Assembly (NCBI GenBank): GCA_025618425.1
Contig: CM046832.1
Coordinates: forward strand, 69,733,707-69,797,706
Direction: 5' to 3'
Source of the DNA: Heliocidaris tuberculata
Lineage: Eukaryota > Echinodermata > Echinoidea > Camarodonta > Echinometridae
Length of the DNA: 64,000 bases
The notes below the pieces were generated by a model that worked only from the letters and a program-made list of their open reading frames with translations, was not told the DNA's origin and did no database searches. Below are positions 62,485 through 64,000 of the stretch, piece after piece. Position numbers and translations under genes: made by a program. The stretch's first letter is position 1. Every line of letters begins with the position of its first letter.

Positions 62485-62681
62485 TGTGTGTGTGTGTGTG
62501 TTTGGGTGTGTAAAGAATGCATGTCTTTGTAAGTTGGGGACATGTCCAAGGTATGTTGGCTATGTCAGGGAGTGTGTTCATTTCACATCATAGGTAGATA
62601 GCTGATGGTATGGTGAGGGAGAAAGAGAGGGGAGAGAGTAGAAGGAAATGAGGAATAGAGAAAAAGATAGTTAAAAGAATT

Positions 62682-62721
<40 letters not shown>

Positions 62722-62762
62722 AAAAGATAGAGAAAGAGAAAGAGATGAGAGAGAGAGAGACT
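62485..62762. repeat. (GT)n at 62485-62501 and compound (GT)n(GA)n at 62685-62762
   Basis: The second tract is a compound repeat: GAGTGTGTGTGTGTGAGAGA and further GA, ending in a second GA run near 62750. Confidence 0.9.
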
Positions 62763-62987
62763 TATGAAAGATATAAAGATTTCAAATGAAGCTAAATAAT
62801 GATAGAGAGTCAAAAATACCTAAGGGATTGGAAAAAGTAGAAGAAAAGAAAGTGTGACAAAATATAGAAATGGCAAACAATCACATAAATATAATTTTCG
62901 TAACATAGTGTAGAGAGGTGTTGATAGAATGATTGAGACTATAAAGTGATAGAGAAAATTATGTATCAGGAAAATGGACAGAGAAAT

Positions 62988-63010
62988 AAGAGAGAGAGAG
63001 AGAGAGAGAT
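62988..63010. repeat. (GA)n microsatellite
   Basis: GA run immediately downstream (in minus-strand sense) of the 63070-63236 exon candidate. A second purine-rich tract lies at 63640-63760. Confidence 0.9.
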
Positions 63011-63069
63011 GGATAGGTTATAAGAGAGATTTTGCTGAAATATTGTCTTACAGAATGACCCCTACCTAC

Positions 63070-63236
63070 TTTAGCAATATCAACACTGGAAATGCCAGTC
63101 AACCAATCTCCACTTCCAAATAGATCTAACATCCTAACCAAGTCCTTGACTGCTGTCCATCCTCCAACAGTTGTCGTGGCCTTTATTTTACTCAAAAGTG
63201 TTGAACTTCCATTTTTAGTGGATTTAAAGTGAAGCT
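63070..63236 (-). other. Candidate minus-strand exon, unidentified, phase 1-0
   Basis: On the minus strand, acceptor tatttttgcag is followed by 167 bp (two bases of a split codon plus 55 codons) ending AAA|gtaggt. The translation has normal protein composition, with blocks such as TVGGWTAVKDLV, MLDLFGSGDWL and ISSVDIAK. The frame stays open upstream to 63267. It is antisense to the semaphorin gene and on the same strand as the 51995-52123 candidate, which would be downstream of it. I do not recognise the family. The modest acceptor and lack of a homologue I can name keep confidence low. Confidence 0.33.
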
Positions 63237-64000
63237 CTGCAAAAATACTTTTCAAGGGATGAAGCAAGTGTTACCTTGCATCTGAATACCAGGTATTACT
63301 GTAAGCTTTTGTAAAGTGATTGAATCTACCTACTCTTAAAGTCAATGCTTTATCTTCATTCTTACCCTACAAACATTTTTTTGTACATCTACTTATCACA
63401 TCATGCTCTCAAACTCCTGTTTAGGACTACTCTGCTGGTTCTCTTCTAACTTTCTGAGACATGACCTACTTCTCTTCCAGGCCTCCAGTTATGAAATTAT
63501 TGACCAAAAAGAGAAAAACTTTCTTCAACCTGTCGCCCTCTTCTACTTTTTTCAGTTACCGCTTCCACACACACACAAAAAAATCATCTCTGAAATTTAA
63601 CTCTCACCTCTCATCACTCTCTTTAGATTGCCAGGGGAATAGAAAGGAGATGAAAGAGAGAGAGGGAAGAATGGATAGAAAGAGAGAAAAATGAAGAAGG
63701 GAGCAATGAGAGGAAGAAGGGAATGAAAAAGAGAGGAGAGGAGAAGGTGAATAAGATCTGAGAGATGGAATATCAAAATTATATTAAGAGAATGGTTTAA
63801 AAGCACAGAGATCGAGGGAGAGGTGAAAACTTAGCAAATAAGAACAGGGAAAAGAATACAGCTATTATACTATTTGACTGAATTCAAGATTACAGGCTCG
63901 TGCTAGGAGTCAAATTTCAAAGTTGAGAAAAGCATAAATCCACTTCCTTCTGGTGGTTGTTCTTGCTGTCACCCATATGGACGAGAACGAGAAGTTTGCG

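Larger units (their letters stand above)
53092..64000 (+). other. Semaphorin intron after exon D, running off the window
   Basis: It opens with consensus gtaagt at 53092. I searched by eye for the next sema-domain segment and did not find it, so the intron is at least 10.9 kb unless a short exon was missed. It holds a hairpin-element copy (59524-59612), a decayed LINE fragment (59790-60352, minus), a tRNA-like relic (58547-58625), a GGTC tetranucleotide repeat (59303-59330), several GA/CT/GT microsatellites and a minus-strand exon candidate (63070-63236). Confidence 0.65.

Noticed and set aside
63469..63600. Possible exon after tacttctcttccag at 63480
   Set aside because: The acceptor is good, but the frame (ASSYEIIDQKEKNF...) has no donor at a matching place, no semaphorin similarity, and runs into a CA repeat.
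1..64000. CRISPR array, operon, phage or bacterial defence system
   Set aside because: No regularly spaced direct repeats, no long prokaryotic frames, no ribosome-binding sites; introns, SINEs and microsatellites show animal DNA.
63921..64000. Open stretch at the right edge ending VTHMDENEKFA
   Set aside because: It looks coding, but it is only about 20 codons after a stop, has no acceptor I can place and is cut by the window edge; it does not match the expected next sema-domain segment.

Overview
This window is animal nuclear DNA: AT-rich, dominated by introns and non-coding sequence, full of (CT/GA)n, (CA)n, (ATC)n and homopolymer microsatellites and short transposon relics. It shows no bacterial gene organisation. 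The tRNA-derived SINE, the SINE-type (ATT)n tails, the foldback elements and a Semaphorin-5-type gene together suggest a marine invertebrate, most likely a deuterostome such as an echinoderm. That placement is inference; nothing here identifies a species.

The one gene I can identify is on the + strand. Four short exons (37182-37284, 38942-38987, 41624-41686, 52993-53091) have consensus splice sites and compatible phases. Joined, they give about 104 residues of the N-terminal part of a sema domain, closest to class 5 semaphorins, which are transmembrane axon-guidance ligands. The introns are about 1.7, 2.6 and 11.3 kb, and the next runs past the right edge. The signal-peptide exon(s) and the rest of the protein (remaining sema domain, PSI, thrombospondin repeats, TM) are not seen. 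A CpG-enriched patch at 29640-29880 with a palindromic CRE and CCAAT boxes in both orientations lies 7.3 kb upstream and is a candidate promoter or first exon.

Layout: 1-29.6 kb is non-coding apart from weak exon candidates near 0.6, 3.2, 13.9 and 18.1 kb. It holds a pogo-like foldback MITE (3.7 kb), a degraded MITE (8.5 kb), a piggyBac-type MITE with TTAA ends (15.4-15.8 kb), a SINE tail (21.8 kb) and small tandem duplications. From 29.6 to 37.2 kb come the promoter-like patch and probable 5' intron. From 37.2 to 64 kb is the semaphorin gene, with a full SINE in its first visible intron. Its last two introns also hold two minus-strand exon candidates (51995-52123 and 63070-63236), a decayed LINE ORF2 fragment (about 59.8-60.35 kb) and a tRNA-like relic (58.55 kb).

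The most novel-looking signal is a short palindromic element present three times (about 10.73, 52.50 and 59.53 kb). Its arms are conserved and form an imperfect hairpin, and it fits no family I can name. I found no evidence of a new multi-gene system.
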